Source: VAYN01 sp963702075 (GTDB lineage Bacteria > Actinomycetota > Thermoleophilia > Solirubrobacterales > 70-9). Taken from it: 64,000 bases of DNA. The notes under the pieces are model-generated. The model ran no database searches. It was not told the origin of the DNA and saw only the letters and a list, made by a program, of their open reading frames with translations. The position numbers and the translations under genes were made by a program. How positions within the stretch are numbered: the stretch's first letter is position 1; every line of letters begins with the position of its first letter. This document shows, piece by piece, positions 35,403 through 43,917 of this stretch. Location of the stretch: contig OY969703.1 of NCBI GenBank assembly GCA_963702075.1, forward strand, positions 2,170,001 to 2,234,000, in the 5' to 3' direction.

Positions 35403-37781
35403 ATGGAGGCGGCGCTCGAGCAGTTCGTCCTGCCCGAGGACGTGGCGATCACCCCGGTAGCGGAGCTGCCGGCAGAGGTCCGGCAGGGCTTCACCCACGA
35501 GACGGACGATTGCGCCGTCACCCGACCGCTGGCGCGCGGCACCTCCAGCATCGTCGATTCCCGGGCCGCTGGATTGCTGGAATGTTTCCGGACGCCCGCG
35601 ACGATCATCGAAGCGGTGATTGCCTACAGCACCGCCGAGGGACTCGACCCGCACGAGACGCTCGACGGAGCTTTCGAGATGCTGCGCGGCTTCGTCAGCC
35701 AAGGGTTGCTGGTCACGGCCGACTCCAAGCTGGCCGAGCCGATCTCGACGTCGTTGCAGCCCGGCGAGCCGGTCGGCGAGTTCGAGGTTGTCGAGCCGGT
35801 CCATGTGATCGCCGATACCGAGGTCCACCTGGCGCGTGCCGAGGACGGCACCGCAGTGGCGCTGAAGATCGCCCGCGCTGGATTCGAGCGCCGGCTCGCC
35901 GTCGCCTTCAATCGCGAGGCGGCCGTGCTCGACCACCTCGACGGCGAGGTCGGGCCGCGCCTCCTCGCCGCCGGCACGCACGAGGAGCGACCGTTTCTGG
36001 CCGTCGCCTGGTGCGCCGGGGTGGACGTCCTCCATGCCGCCAACGAAGCACGGGCTATCGGCGGCGCCGTCGGCCGCGAGGAACTGCTCGGCCTATCCGC
36101 GGAGACGCTGGCCGTCTACGCCCGGCTGCACGAGCTTGGCGTCGCGCACGGCGACGTCCATCCCCGCAACGTCCTCGCCGGACACGACGGCGCGGTCCAG
36201 CTGATCGACTTCGGGCTCGCGGTCAGGCCGGCCCCGCCGGGGACGGCGAAGACGGGACCGCGCGGCGGCGTCGACTTCTTCCTCGACCCGGAGTGCGCCG
36301 CCGCGAGGGTGGCGGGAGAGATGGCCCCAGCGCTGTCGCCGGCGGCGGAGCAGTACTCGGTCGCGGCGCTCCTCTACCTGCTCTTGACCGGCGAGCACAC
36401 GCAGGAGTTCTCGCTGGAGCCGGAGGAGATGCTGCGCCAGCTCGTCGAGCGGGCACCCGATCCGTTCGAGCGGCATGGCATCGACCTGCCGGCCGTCGAG
36501 GCGGTGATCCGGCGCGGGTTGGAGAAGGACCCGACCGCACGCCATGACTCACTGACCGAGTTCCGGCGGGCCTTCGGCGAGGCCGCAGCAGCGGAACGCG
36601 AGCGACCCGCCCCGGTCCCCACCGCCACCCGCGGACGCCAGGGCGCCGCCCTGCTCGAAGACGTGCTCGAGCGGCTGACCGCTCCCGACGGCGAGCTGTA
36701 CGCCGATGGAATCGACGCCCCGACCGCCTCGGTCATGAACGGCGCCGCCGGCTTCGCCCAGGCCCTGCTGCGAATCGCCGGCCTGCGCGCTGACGAGTCG
36801 CAGCTGGCGCTGGCCGACCTCTGGGCGGTGCGGGCCCAGCTGGCCGCCGAGAGCGAGGAGGCATTCTGGAACGAGGAGCTGGAGATCGTCCCCGAGGTCT
36901 TCGGCGACAACTCGTTCTTCCACAACATCGCCGGCGTCGAGTGCGTGGCGGGGTTGGTCGCGGCGGCGCGCGGTGACGAGCTGGCGCTAGCCCTGGCGCA
37001 GGCCGGGTTTGTCGCCGCCCTGCGCCGGCCCTGCGAGCACGTCGACGTCGCCTTCGGCAAGGCCGGCCTCTTGCTTGGCGCCGCCCAGCTGCTCGAAGCC
37101 CTGCCGCCGCACGTCGACGGCATCGAGCTGCGCGCCGCCGGCGATGCCGTGCGGGAGAAGCTCTGGGCTGAGCTGGCGCCGCAAAAGCCTCTCGCCAAGG
37201 GACCGGAGCTGCGCTCGCTCGGCGCCGCCCATGGCTGGGCCGGGTATCTCTACGCGCTCCTGCGCTGGAGCGAGGCCAGCGGCTCTGAGCCCCCGCCCGG
37301 CCTGACGCGCCGGCTCGACGAGCTGGGAGGGCTGGCGCTGCCGGCCGGACGCGGCCTGCGCTGGCCCTATGACGCCGCCCAGCCGATGCCCCACGGCGGC
37401 CTCGAAGCAAGCTGGTGCAACGGCGCCGCCGGCTACGTCGTCCTCTGGACCACCGCCCACCGCCTGCTCGGTGAGGATCGCTTCGAGAGCTGGTCGCGCC
37501 GAGCGGCCTGGTCGGCCTACGAGTCGCCGATCCCCTCCGGCGGCGACCTCTGCTGCGGTTTCGGCGGCCGGGCCTATGCCCTGCTCAGCTTCTACCGCCA
37601 CAGCGGCGATGAGGTCTGGGTGGCCCGCGCCCGCTCGCTCGGCGAGCGGGCCGCCGTCAACATCCGCGCCAACTCGCTGCGCCGCGACAGTCTCTATAAG
37701 GGCGAGGTGGGCGTCGCCCTGCTGATCGCCGAACTGGAGCTGCCCGAGCACGCCTGCATGCCGCTCTTCGAGCGCGAATAG
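35403..37781 (+). CDS. protein kinase-LanC fusion (lanthionine synthetase-like)
   Basis: A 792-residue protein. Residues 35-105 form a small PqqD/winged-helix-like domain. Residues 125-395 are a Ser/Thr-kinase-like domain with Lys155 (ALKIAR), HGDVHPRN (249-256) and DFG (269-271), so it looks active. Residues 415-792 are a LanC alpha-toroid: seven Gly-rich turns, His610 (AAHGWAG), and zinc ligands Cys672 (WCNG) and Cys717-Cys718 (LCCGFGG). Most LanC domains have Cys-His-Gly at the last site; Cys-Cys-Gly is the ProcM-type variant. Class III/IV synthetases carry an N-terminal lyase, absent here and perhaps replaced by the preceding gene. Predicted role: phosphorylate Ser/Thr, then cyclise with Cys. 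Confidence 0.85.
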   Translation: MEAALEQFVLPEDVAITPVAELPAEVRQGFTHETDDCAVTRPLARGTSSIVDSRAAGLLECFRTPATIIEAVIAYSTAEGLDPHETLDGAFEMLRGFVSQGLLVTADSKLAEPISTSLQPGEPVGEFEVVEPVHVIADTEVHLARAEDGTAVALKIARAGFERRLAVAFNREAAVLDHLDGEVGPRLLAAGTHEERPFLAVAWCAGVDVLHAANEARAIGGAVGREELLGLSAETLAVYARLHELGVAHGDVHPRNVLAGHDGAVQLIDFGLAVRPAPPGTAKTGPRGGVDFFLDPECAAARVAGEMAPALSPAAEQYSVAALLYLLLTGEHTQEFSLEPEEMLRQLVERAPDPFERHGIDLPAVEAVIRRGLEKDPTARHDSLTEFRRAFGEAAAAERERPAPVPTATRGRQGAALLEDVLERLTAPDGELYADGIDAPTASVMNGAAGFAQALLRIAGLRADESQLALADLWAVRAQLAAESEEAFWNEELEIVPEVFGDNSFFHNIAGVECVAGLVAAARGDELALALAQAGFVAALRRPCEHVDVAFGKAGLLLGAAQLLEALPPHVDGIELRAAGDAVREKLWAELAPQKPLAKGPELRSLGAAHGWAGYLYALLRWSEASGSEPPPGLTRRLDELGGLALPAGRGLRWPYDAAQPMPHGGLEASWCNGAAGYVVLWTTAHRLLGEDRFESWSRRAAWSAYESPIPSGGDLCCGFGGRAYALLSFYRHSGDEVWVARARSLGERAAVNIRANSLRRDSLYKGEVGVALLIAELELPEHACMPLFERE

Positions 37782-37827
37782 GGTCGCACTTAGTCGGCCA
37801 CCTTTCCCGATAAGGCACTCTGTCTCC

Positions 37828-38583
37828 ATGACTGAGACCCCGGTCCTGATCACGATCCCGATCAGCCACTACTGCGAGAAGGCGCGCTGGGCACTGGACC
37901 GGACCGGCGTTGACTACAGGGAGCGGGCGCACCTGCAGGTGATCCACTGGATCCCCGTCGCTCGCGCCGGCGGCAGGAAAACCGCGCCCGTGCTGGTCTG
38001 GGGCGATCGGGTCTTCGCCGACTCCGAGGACATCGTCGAGGAGGCAAGCGCGCGGGCACGACCCGACCGCGCCCTGTTCCCCGACGACCCCGCCGCCGCG
38101 GCGGAGGTCCGGGCGCTGCAACGCGACTTCGATCAAGTCCTCGGGCCCGCGGGGCGCCGGTGGCTGTACTTCAAACTGCGCGGCCGGCGCGACATCGCGA
38201 TCGCCTACGGCTGCACCGGCGTGCCGGCTTGGCAGCGCCGGGGACTGCCGCTGGTGTACCCGCTCGCCGCCCGGATCATCGACCGCTACCTCGACGTCAC
38301 CCCAGCCAGCGCCGCGCGATCGGAGGCGGAAGTGCGAGCAGTCTTCGACAGCGTCGCCGAGCGGCTCGGCGACGGCCGTCCCTATCTCTGCGGCGAGCGC
38401 TTCAGCGCCGCCGATCTCACCTTCTCCTCACTGGCGGCGCCGCTGCTGATGCCGCCCCAGTACGGCGTGCCCCTCCCCCAGCCCGACGCGCTTCCCGCCG
38501 CCATGGCCGCGAAGGTCCGCGGGTTCCGCGTCCACCCCGCCGGCGCCCACGCCCTGAAGATGTTCCGCGAGGAGCGGCGCTAG
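37828..38583 (+). CDS. glutathione S-transferase-like protein
   Basis: A 251-residue protein with an N-terminal thioredoxin fold (LITIPISHYCEKARWALD, then APVLVWGDRVFADSEDIVE with the cis-Pro and the Asp-Ser-Glu thiol site) and a C-terminal helical domain ending FSAADLTFSSLAAPLL. Actinobacteria generally lack glutathione, so the thiol partner is uncertain. It follows the kinase-LanC gene by 46 bases on the same strand and could be part of that operon or independent. Its stop interlocks in CTAG with the convergent gene. Confidence 0.82.
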   Translation: MTETPVLITIPISHYCEKARWALDRTGVDYRERAHLQVIHWIPVARAGGRKTAPVLVWGDRVFADSEDIVEEASARARPDRALFPDDPAAAAEVRALQRDFDQVLGPAGRRWLYFKLRGRRDIAIAYGCTGVPAWQRRGLPLVYPLAARIIDRYLDVTPASAARSEAEVRAVFDSVAERLGDGRPYLCGERFSAADLTFSSLAAPLLMPPQYGVPLPQPDALPAAMAAKVRGFRVHPAGAHALKMFREERR

Positions 38584-40040
38584 CCGGCGATCTGGAACGG
38601 CGCCGAGAGCACCGGCGAGGAGAGCCCCGAGGCGGCCTTGGCGGTGAGCTCGAGCTCGTACCTGCCCGGAGCGAGCGGTTTGCCCTTGAGCTTGCCGCTG
38701 AACTTGACCCGGTTCTTCCCGGCGGCGCCGTTCGAGGCCAGCTTCCCCAGGCTCACCAGCTTCGGCTTCTTGCCCGGCTTCGCGCGCTTGGCGAGGATCG
38801 CGATCGTCACCGCGGCGGGCTCGGAGAGACTGAAGCCGATGACGGTGCCGTGCGGCGTCCCGCTTGGCGCTTTGGAGCCGGCGACGGCGAAGCGTTTGTG
38901 ACTGAGAGAGAGCCCGCTCAGCCGCGGAGCAGCGAGAGCCAGAATCGGAGCGGGGTTCGTCCCCGCCGACCCCGAACCCCCTGACGGCGGAGTCGGCTGC
39001 GGCAGGCACTGGACCTGGAACTGGTAGGCGCCGATGTCGACGCTGGGGATGCCGTCGCCGAAGCAGGTCCGCGGCTGCCCGCTGAGGTCGGTCTCCCCCG
39101 GCAGGACGACGGCGGCGTCGCCGGCGCCGCGGGTGGGCGACACTTCCGCCTCGGCGTAGTTCCCGGCGGCGGCGTCGACGAAGACCGGCTCTGCAGTCTG
39201 GTTCCCGGCGCTGGTCGGCGCGGTGACTTCGGCGTGGACGCCTTCGAGCAGGACTTCCGAGAAGTTCGAGTGGGAGAGGTCGACCCGCGATTCCGACGTC
39301 GCCGCAAACGCCCGGGCGATGATGTCGTCTTCGCCCCCGGAGACGATCGTGTTGACCCCGGTCAGCCTCACCCTGGACATCTGGTTCGACCCCACGGAGA
39401 GCCCGACACTGCCGCCGATCGCGGTGACGTTGAAGAGTTTCTGTTCGAACAGTTCGGGGGCGCTGCCGGACTCGAACACGGCGATTCCTTCGCCTCCTCC
39501 CGCGGCCATGTTGCTGCTGCAGAGGACGTCGCGCAGCGTCCCCGATTCCAAGATGCAGGCCATGTTGGCTTCCCCGGTCGACTCGACCCGTTCGGCGGTG
39601 CCCGCGCCGAAGATGACGAGGCCCGATTGGGTGCCGGCCGAAGAGTGGATGCGGACGTCGCGGACGATCGACGGTTCCCACATGAAGAGGCCGAATTCCG
39701 CGGTCACCTCGATCAGCGGCGCGGCTTTGCCCGGTTCCGCCGAGATGGTCACCGGGAAGAACACTTCCAGCTTCGAAGTCGGGTGATACGTGCCCGGCGC
39801 CAGCAGGATCGTGTCCCCCGATTGGATCCCGCCGACACCGCTTTCCACAGCGGTTTCGAGGTCGCACGGTTCGGCCTGCAGGCAGGGTGAGGCCCCGGTC
39901 CCGTCGGGCGCCGCGTAGCGCGTCGAGGCCGCCTCGGCGCGCATCGGCACGAGCGCCAGGCAGGCGATCACGGCGGCGCCGGCCAAGGCGAGGAGCAGGC
40001 CCTGACGGCGGCCGCGACCGAAGGAGACGAGATCGGCCAC
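38580..40040 (-). CDS. secreted beta-helix-like protein with C-terminal Ig-like domain
   Basis: A 486-residue exported protein of unknown function. The signal peptide spans residues 1-38 with a hydrophobic core LLLALAGAAVIACLALV. TRYAAPDGTGASPCLQAEPCDLETAV resembles the start of polymorphic-outer-membrane/CSLREA-like repeats. A beta-helix region with NFSEVLLEGVHAEV turns and a Pro/Ser/Gly hinge follow. The last 110 residues (LSLSHKRFAVAGSK, GFSLSEPAAVTIAIL) are an Ig-like module very common at the end of Thermoleophilia secreted proteins. It lies three bases downstream of the PD40 gene, so the two form an operon. Confidence 0.8.
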   Translation of the reverse strand: MADLVSFGRGRRQGLLLALAGAAVIACLALVPMRAEAASTRYAAPDGTGASPCLQAEPCDLETAVESGVGGIQSGDTILLAPGTYHPTSKLEVFFPVTISAEPGKAAPLIEVTAEFGLFMWEPSIVRDVRIHSSAGTQSGLVIFGAGTAERVESTGEANMACILESGTLRDVLCSSNMAAGGGEGIAVFESGSAPELFEQKLFNVTAIGGSVGLSVGSNQMSRVRLTGVNTIVSGGEDDIIARAFAATSESRVDLSHSNFSEVLLEGVHAEVTAPTSAGNQTAEPVFVDAAAGNYAEAEVSPTRGAGDAAVVLPGETDLSGQPRTCFGDGIPSVDIGAYQFQVQCLPQPTPPSGGSGSAGTNPAPILALAAPRLSGLSLSHKRFAVAGSKAPSGTPHGTVIGFSLSEPAAVTIAILAKRAKPGKKPKLVSLGKLASNGAAGKNRVKFSGKLKGKPLAPGRYELELTAKAASGLSSPVLSAPFQIAG

Positions 40041-40043
40041 TCG

Positions 40044-41585
40044 TCAGTGCTTCTTTTTCTTCTTCCCGACGAAGACGAGGTGGAGCGTTTTCTTCGAGGT
40101 CACAGTGGGCAGGCCGGTGCTCTTGATCGTGACGCTGGCGTGGATGGTGAGCTTGCCCTGCTTTTCCAGAAGCGCCCAGCCCGCCTTGTTCAGGTGCAGG
40201 AAGAGCGGCTTGGTCTGGCCTTCGTGCAGGTGGAGCTTCCCCTTGCCGATGAGGACCTGCTTCGCCTTCTTGCTGGGCTTCGCCCGCGCCAGGCGGAATG
40301 GGAGGCCGGCTGCCCGGCTGGCGCGAGCGGTGCCATGGCTGTTGGCCCCGCAGTCCGGGGCGCCGCAGAAGACGCTCATCATGTGCACCGGCGCGCCGCC
40401 GCCGACGAAGATCCGTTTCGTGATCCAGACGACCTTCGGCTTTTTCGCGCCCGGGTGGGGCGGCGGCAGCTGCTCGTGCTGGCCGGGTCCGGGCGGCTGC
40501 CCCGGCGGTGCCGCGGTGACCACGCGCCAAGACGGATGGGTGCTTTTGCCGTTGCTGGTAAGCGGCTGGGCCGGGCCGGAGCCGTCGGCGTTGACGACGT
40601 AGAGGTTGCGGGCGAGGATTTCGGAGAACAGAGCGCCTTCGTAGACGATCCGCGAGCCGTCGGGCGACCAGGTCGCGTAGCGGGCGTCGCTTTCTGAGCT
40701 CGGACTCGCCAGCGGATGGTCCCCACCGCCGTCGGCGTTCATCACCCGGTAGACGGTGGCGCCGGTGTTGGCGGTCGATCGATAGGCGATGCGGCCGCTG
40801 TCGGGCGCCCAGGCGCTGAAGGTCCACTCGGTGAACGGGCTGGGCGGGACGATCAGCGGCGTGCCGCTGCCGTCGGGATTGACGACGTGAAGGTCGACGT
40901 AGCCGAAGCCGCCGGAGTGGTAGCCGTCGAAGGCGATCTTCGCGCCGTTGGGGGACCAGAGCGGTTCGTGGCCGACGCCGTTGGCCAGCGGCTGGCCGAT
41001 GCCACCAAGCGAGGACGCGATGTAGATCTGTTCCGGTTCGTTTTTGACCACGGCGTAGGCGATCTTCGAGCTGTCCGGGGACCAGGTCGGGTGCCGCTTG
41101 GCGCCACCGCCGCCAATCTCCAACGGGAAGACCGAAGTTCCGTCGGCGTTCTCCACCCAGACCTTGTCGTCGCCGGAGTTGTTGCCGCGGGTGAAGGCGA
41201 TGCGGCTGCCGTCCGGCGACCAGGCGAGGTCTTCGATCGTCTTGTGTTCGGCGGGGAAGTCGCTGATCTGGGTGGCAAGGTTGATCGCGTCGCCACTGGC
41301 CGCCGCCGGCATCACGAACACGTTCTTTTCGCCACGTCCCGATTGGGTGAAGTCGCTGACGAAGGCGACCTTGGTCCCGTCCGGCGACCAGATCGGCTTT
41401 TCGTCGAAGCTGGTTGCGCCGTTGTCGGTGAGGTTCTGGGCCGCGCTCGGGTTGGCGGGGTCGAGGAGGCAGACGTCGAGATCGCACTGGTAGGCGATTT
41501 CGTTCTGCGCGAGAGCTGACGGAGCCGGCGCCAGCATCAGACCCAGCAGGACGAGCATGGAGACGAACGAGGAGCGAGACAGCAC
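40044..41585 (-). CDS. secreted TolB-like PD40 beta-propeller protein
   Basis: A 513-residue exported protein. The signal peptide is residues 1-26. Seven or so PD40 blades repeat the pattern WSPDGTKVAFVSD, WSPDGSRIAFTRG, WSPDSSKIAYAVV, WSPNGAKIAFDGY. A Pro/His hinge at about 355-385 leads to a basic C-terminal beta domain that ends in KKKKKH. The propeller probably binds a polymer or protein at the cell surface; no enzyme motif is visible. It is the first gene of a two-gene operon with the beta-helix-like protein. Confidence 0.85.
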   Translation of the reverse strand: MLSRSSFVSMLVLLGLMLAPAPSALAQNEIAYQCDLDVCLLDPANPSAAQNLTDNGATSFDEKPIWSPDGTKVAFVSDFTQSGRGEKNVFVMPAAASGDAINLATQISDFPAEHKTIEDLAWSPDGSRIAFTRGNNSGDDKVWVENADGTSVFPLEIGGGGAKRHPTWSPDSSKIAYAVVKNEPEQIYIASSLGGIGQPLANGVGHEPLWSPNGAKIAFDGYHSGGFGYVDLHVVNPDGSGTPLIVPPSPFTEWTFSAWAPDSGRIAYRSTANTGATVYRVMNADGGGDHPLASPSSESDARYATWSPDGSRIVYEGALFSEILARNLYVVNADGSGPAQPLTSNGKSTHPSWRVVTAAPPGQPPGPGQHEQLPPPHPGAKKPKVVWITKRIFVGGGAPVHMMSVFCGAPDCGANSHGTARASRAAGLPFRLARAKPSKKAKQVLIGKGKLHLHEGQTKPLFLHLNKAGWALLEKQGKLTIHASVTIKSTGLPTVTSKKTLHLVFVGKKKKKH

Positions 41586-41631
41586 GGCGCCACTTTATCG
41601 CCTGCAGTTCTCCCTGCGGCAGAATCGCCCG

Positions 41632-42882
41632 ATGGCACGCCGCCCCGAGTTCGACCTCAGCGCCGAGCAGGCGCGGCGGCTCGCGCTGGCCGCGCAGGGA
41701 TTCGGGCGGGCGCGGCCGAGCGGGCGGGTCGACGCCAGGCACCTGCGGCGCGCGATCGACGACGTCGGCCTGCTCCAGCTCGACTCGGTCAACGTCTTCT
41801 GCCGCTCCCACTACATGCCGCTGTTCTCGCGGCTCGGCTCGTATCCGCAGCAGGCCTTGGACCGGCTGGCGTGGCACGAGAACGGCGACGGGACGACCAG
41901 GCGGGCGCGGCGGCGGGACCTGATCGAGTACTGGGGGCACGAGGCCTCGCTGCTGCCGGTCGAGCTGCAGCCGCTGCTGCGCTGGCGGATGGCGCGGGCG
42001 GACTCGCTGGCCTGGAAAGGCGTGCGGCGAGTCGCGGCGGAGCAACCAGAGCTGCTCGAGTTCGTGCTGGACGTGGTGCGCGAGCTCGGGCCGATCCGCG
42101 CCTCGGACCTGGTGTCGAAGAGGCAGCGCCGGAAGCCGGGCGAGATGTGGAGCTGGAGCGAAGAGAAGACCGCGCTCGAGTACCTGTTCTTCTCCGGCCG
42201 GCTCTGCGCGGCGCGGCGGGTCAACTTCGAGCGCCACTACGACCTGCCCGAGCGGGTGCTGCCGCGGCAGGTCCTCGAGGCGCCGACCCCCACCCAGGAG
42301 GAGGCGCAGCGGCAGCTGCTTCTGATCGCGGCGAAACGCCTCGGGGTCGCGACCGAGGCCGACCTCGGCGACTACTTCCGCCTCCCCCGCGCCGAGTCGA
42401 AGGCCCGCGTCGCCGAGCTCGCCGAGGGCGGCGCCCTGGTCCCGGTCCGGGTCGAGGGCTGGCGCCAGCCCGCCTACCTCTCGACCGAGCGGCCCGCGGG
42501 CCTGCGGCGCGTCGCGAAGGCGCGAGCGCTCCTCACTCCATTCGACTCCCTGGTCTGGGCGCGCGAGCGGACCGAGCGCCTCTTCGGCTTCCGCTACCGG
42601 ATCGAGATCTACGTCCCGGCGCCGAAACGCGTCTACGGCTACTACGTCCTCCCCTTCCTCCTCGGCGACCGCCTCGCCGCCCGGGTCGACCTCAAAAGCG
42701 ACCGCCAGGCCGGCGTCCTCCGCGTCCGCGGCGCCTTCGCCGAGGCGGGGGTCGACCCCGCCCACGTCGCCGCGGAGCTGGCCGTGGAGCTGCGGCTGCT
42801 CAGCGAGTGGCTCGGGCTCGGCGGCGTCTCGGTGGCACGAAAAGGCGACCTCGCCCCGGCGCTTCGCCATGCCCTCGGCTGA
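41632..42882 (+). CDS. winged-helix DNA glycosylase, YcaQ/AlkZ family
   Basis: A 416-residue protein of the HTH_42 family (interstrand-crosslink and alkylation repair glycosylases). The catalytic Gln-x-Asp motif is in VGLLQLDSVNV. SHYMPLFSRLGSY, IEYWGHEASLLPVE, LLTPFDSLVWARERTERLFGF and YGYYVLPFLLGDRLAARVDLK are diagnostic of the group. It would remove damaged bases or unhook crosslinks in DNA. ATG 41632 is preferred because the family begins with a short basic N-terminus like MARRPEFDLS. It is divergent from the PD40 gene. Confidence 0.88.
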   Translation: MARRPEFDLSAEQARRLALAAQGFGRARPSGRVDARHLRRAIDDVGLLQLDSVNVFCRSHYMPLFSRLGSYPQQALDRLAWHENGDGTTRRARRRDLIEYWGHEASLLPVELQPLLRWRMARADSLAWKGVRRVAAEQPELLEFVLDVVRELGPIRASDLVSKRQRRKPGEMWSWSEEKTALEYLFFSGRLCAARRVNFERHYDLPERVLPRQVLEAPTPTQEEAQRQLLLIAAKRLGVATEADLGDYFRLPRAESKARVAELAEGGALVPVRVEGWRQPAYLSTERPAGLRRVAKARALLTPFDSLVWARERTERLFGFRYRIEIYVPAPKRVYGYYVLPFLLGDRLAARVDLKSDRQAGVLRVRGAFAEAGVDPAHVAAELAVELRLLSEWLGLGGVSVARKGDLAPALRHALG

Positions 42883-42931
42883 TTCGGAGTCATCGCTGCG
42901 ACTCGCTGGTCATGCCCGGCGTGTGAGCTGA

Positions 42932-43390
42932 TCAGCGTTCAGCGCGACGCTTGACGGCTGCAAGGATCCGCATCGTCAAGAGGACGTGCCCCCGCGTGCC
43001 GATCACGGCGGCGCGGTATAGGCGACCGGTACCACCTGGAAAGCGCGCCCAGGTCTCGGCGCGCAATCGGGTCGTCCCATCACTGCCGGCGAGGCGAAAG
43101 ACGAGTGCGTATTCCGAGTAGCGGTGCCGGCCGACGAGCGCCAGCTCGGATCCCGGCTCGGCGCGGGAAACGACGAATCCAGGGATGGTGGAGTCCTTGG
43201 CGAGCGGCCGCGGCCCCGACGACGTCGTCGACTCACAGCCGACCAAACGAGCCATACGAGCCGCCACCGGCGAGGCGAACGACCTCTCGGCGACGCGGCA
43301 GAGAGACTCCCACACCACGTCCGGAGCAGCCGCAACCTCGACCCCGTGCTCATCCACGAAGGGCAGCGCGTCGGGGTCGGGCCGGTCCAT
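42932..43390 (-). CDS. SRPBCC-like (START/polyketide-cyclase fold) protein
   Basis: A 152-residue cytoplasmic protein. DEHGVEVAAAPDVVWESLCRV at the N-terminus and the strand-rich LVGRHRYSEYALVFRLA, TRLRAETWARFPGG followed by a long C-terminal helix fit the SRPBCC helix-grip fold. These proteins bind hydrophobic ligands; no enzymatic motif can be assigned. It is convergent with the glycosylase gene and 78 bases downstream of a small membrane-protein gene on the same strand. Confidence 0.65.
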   Translation of the reverse strand: MDRPDPDALPFVDEHGVEVAAAPDVVWESLCRVAERSFASPVAARMARLVGCESTTSSGPRPLAKDSTIPGFVVSRAEPGSELALVGRHRYSEYALVFRLAGSDGTTRLRAETWARFPGGTGRLYRAAVIGTRGHVLLTMRILAAVKRRAER

Positions 43391-43468
43391 CGCCCGCGAT
43401 CCTACCCGGCGGCTTGCGCTCCTCTGAGATGCGATCGACCGAGGATCGATCGACGCAACTCGGCGCGC

Positions 43469-43852
43469 TCATCGCGAGAGGACGGTGACAGCCAGAGCGA
43501 CCCAGGCGACGGTGAACCCCGCCAGCACGGCGGTGTTCAGACCTCGGTACGCGATCGAGCCCTTCTGCAGCTCGGGCCGGAAGGCCAGCACTCCCAGGGT
43601 AAGCGGCGCCACATAGGCGCCGAGCACGAGAAGGGTCCCGATCCAGGTCGGGACGGAGACCACCGCCGCCCCGATCGCGGTGAGGATCGTCCCCTGCATC
43701 AGCAGGTCGAGATGGGTCTGCCGGATCCGGGCGAGCTGGCGGACGCCGAGCTGCTTGAGCGCCTCGGGCCTCTCGACCATCGCGACCATCGCCCAGCCGG
43801 AAACGACGCCAGCCGCCAGCTCGCAGATTCCCAGCTTGACGAGGAGAGGCAT
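43469..43852 (-). CDS. small four-helix membrane protein
   Basis: A 127-residue protein with about four hydrophobic helices (starting at residues 6, 48, 72 and 103) and a cytoplasmic charged loop between the first two (RQLARIRQTHLDLL). I do not recognise the family. It is divergent from a TetR regulator with a 65-base gap, an arrangement in which the regulator often controls its neighbour. Confidence 0.65.
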   Translation of the reverse strand: MPLLVKLGICELAAGVVSGWAMVAMVERPEALKQLGVRQLARIRQTHLDLLMQGTILTAIGAAVVSVPTWIGTLLVLGAYVAPLTLGVLAFRPELQKGSIAYRGLNTAVLAGFTVAWVALAVTVLSR

Positions 43853-43917
43853 GTCTGCTCCTTTTGAGGTCGATTACAGAACTAGAAGAAGGTTACAATT
43901 TTGGCATAATCTTGCAT

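Noticed and set aside
38428..42870. A 1480-codon open frame on the minus strand
   Set aside because: It runs antisense or out of frame to three well-supported genes (beta-helix protein, PD40 protein, YcaQ-like glycosylase) and its translation is low-complexity Arg/Pro/Ala typical of high-GC shadow frames.
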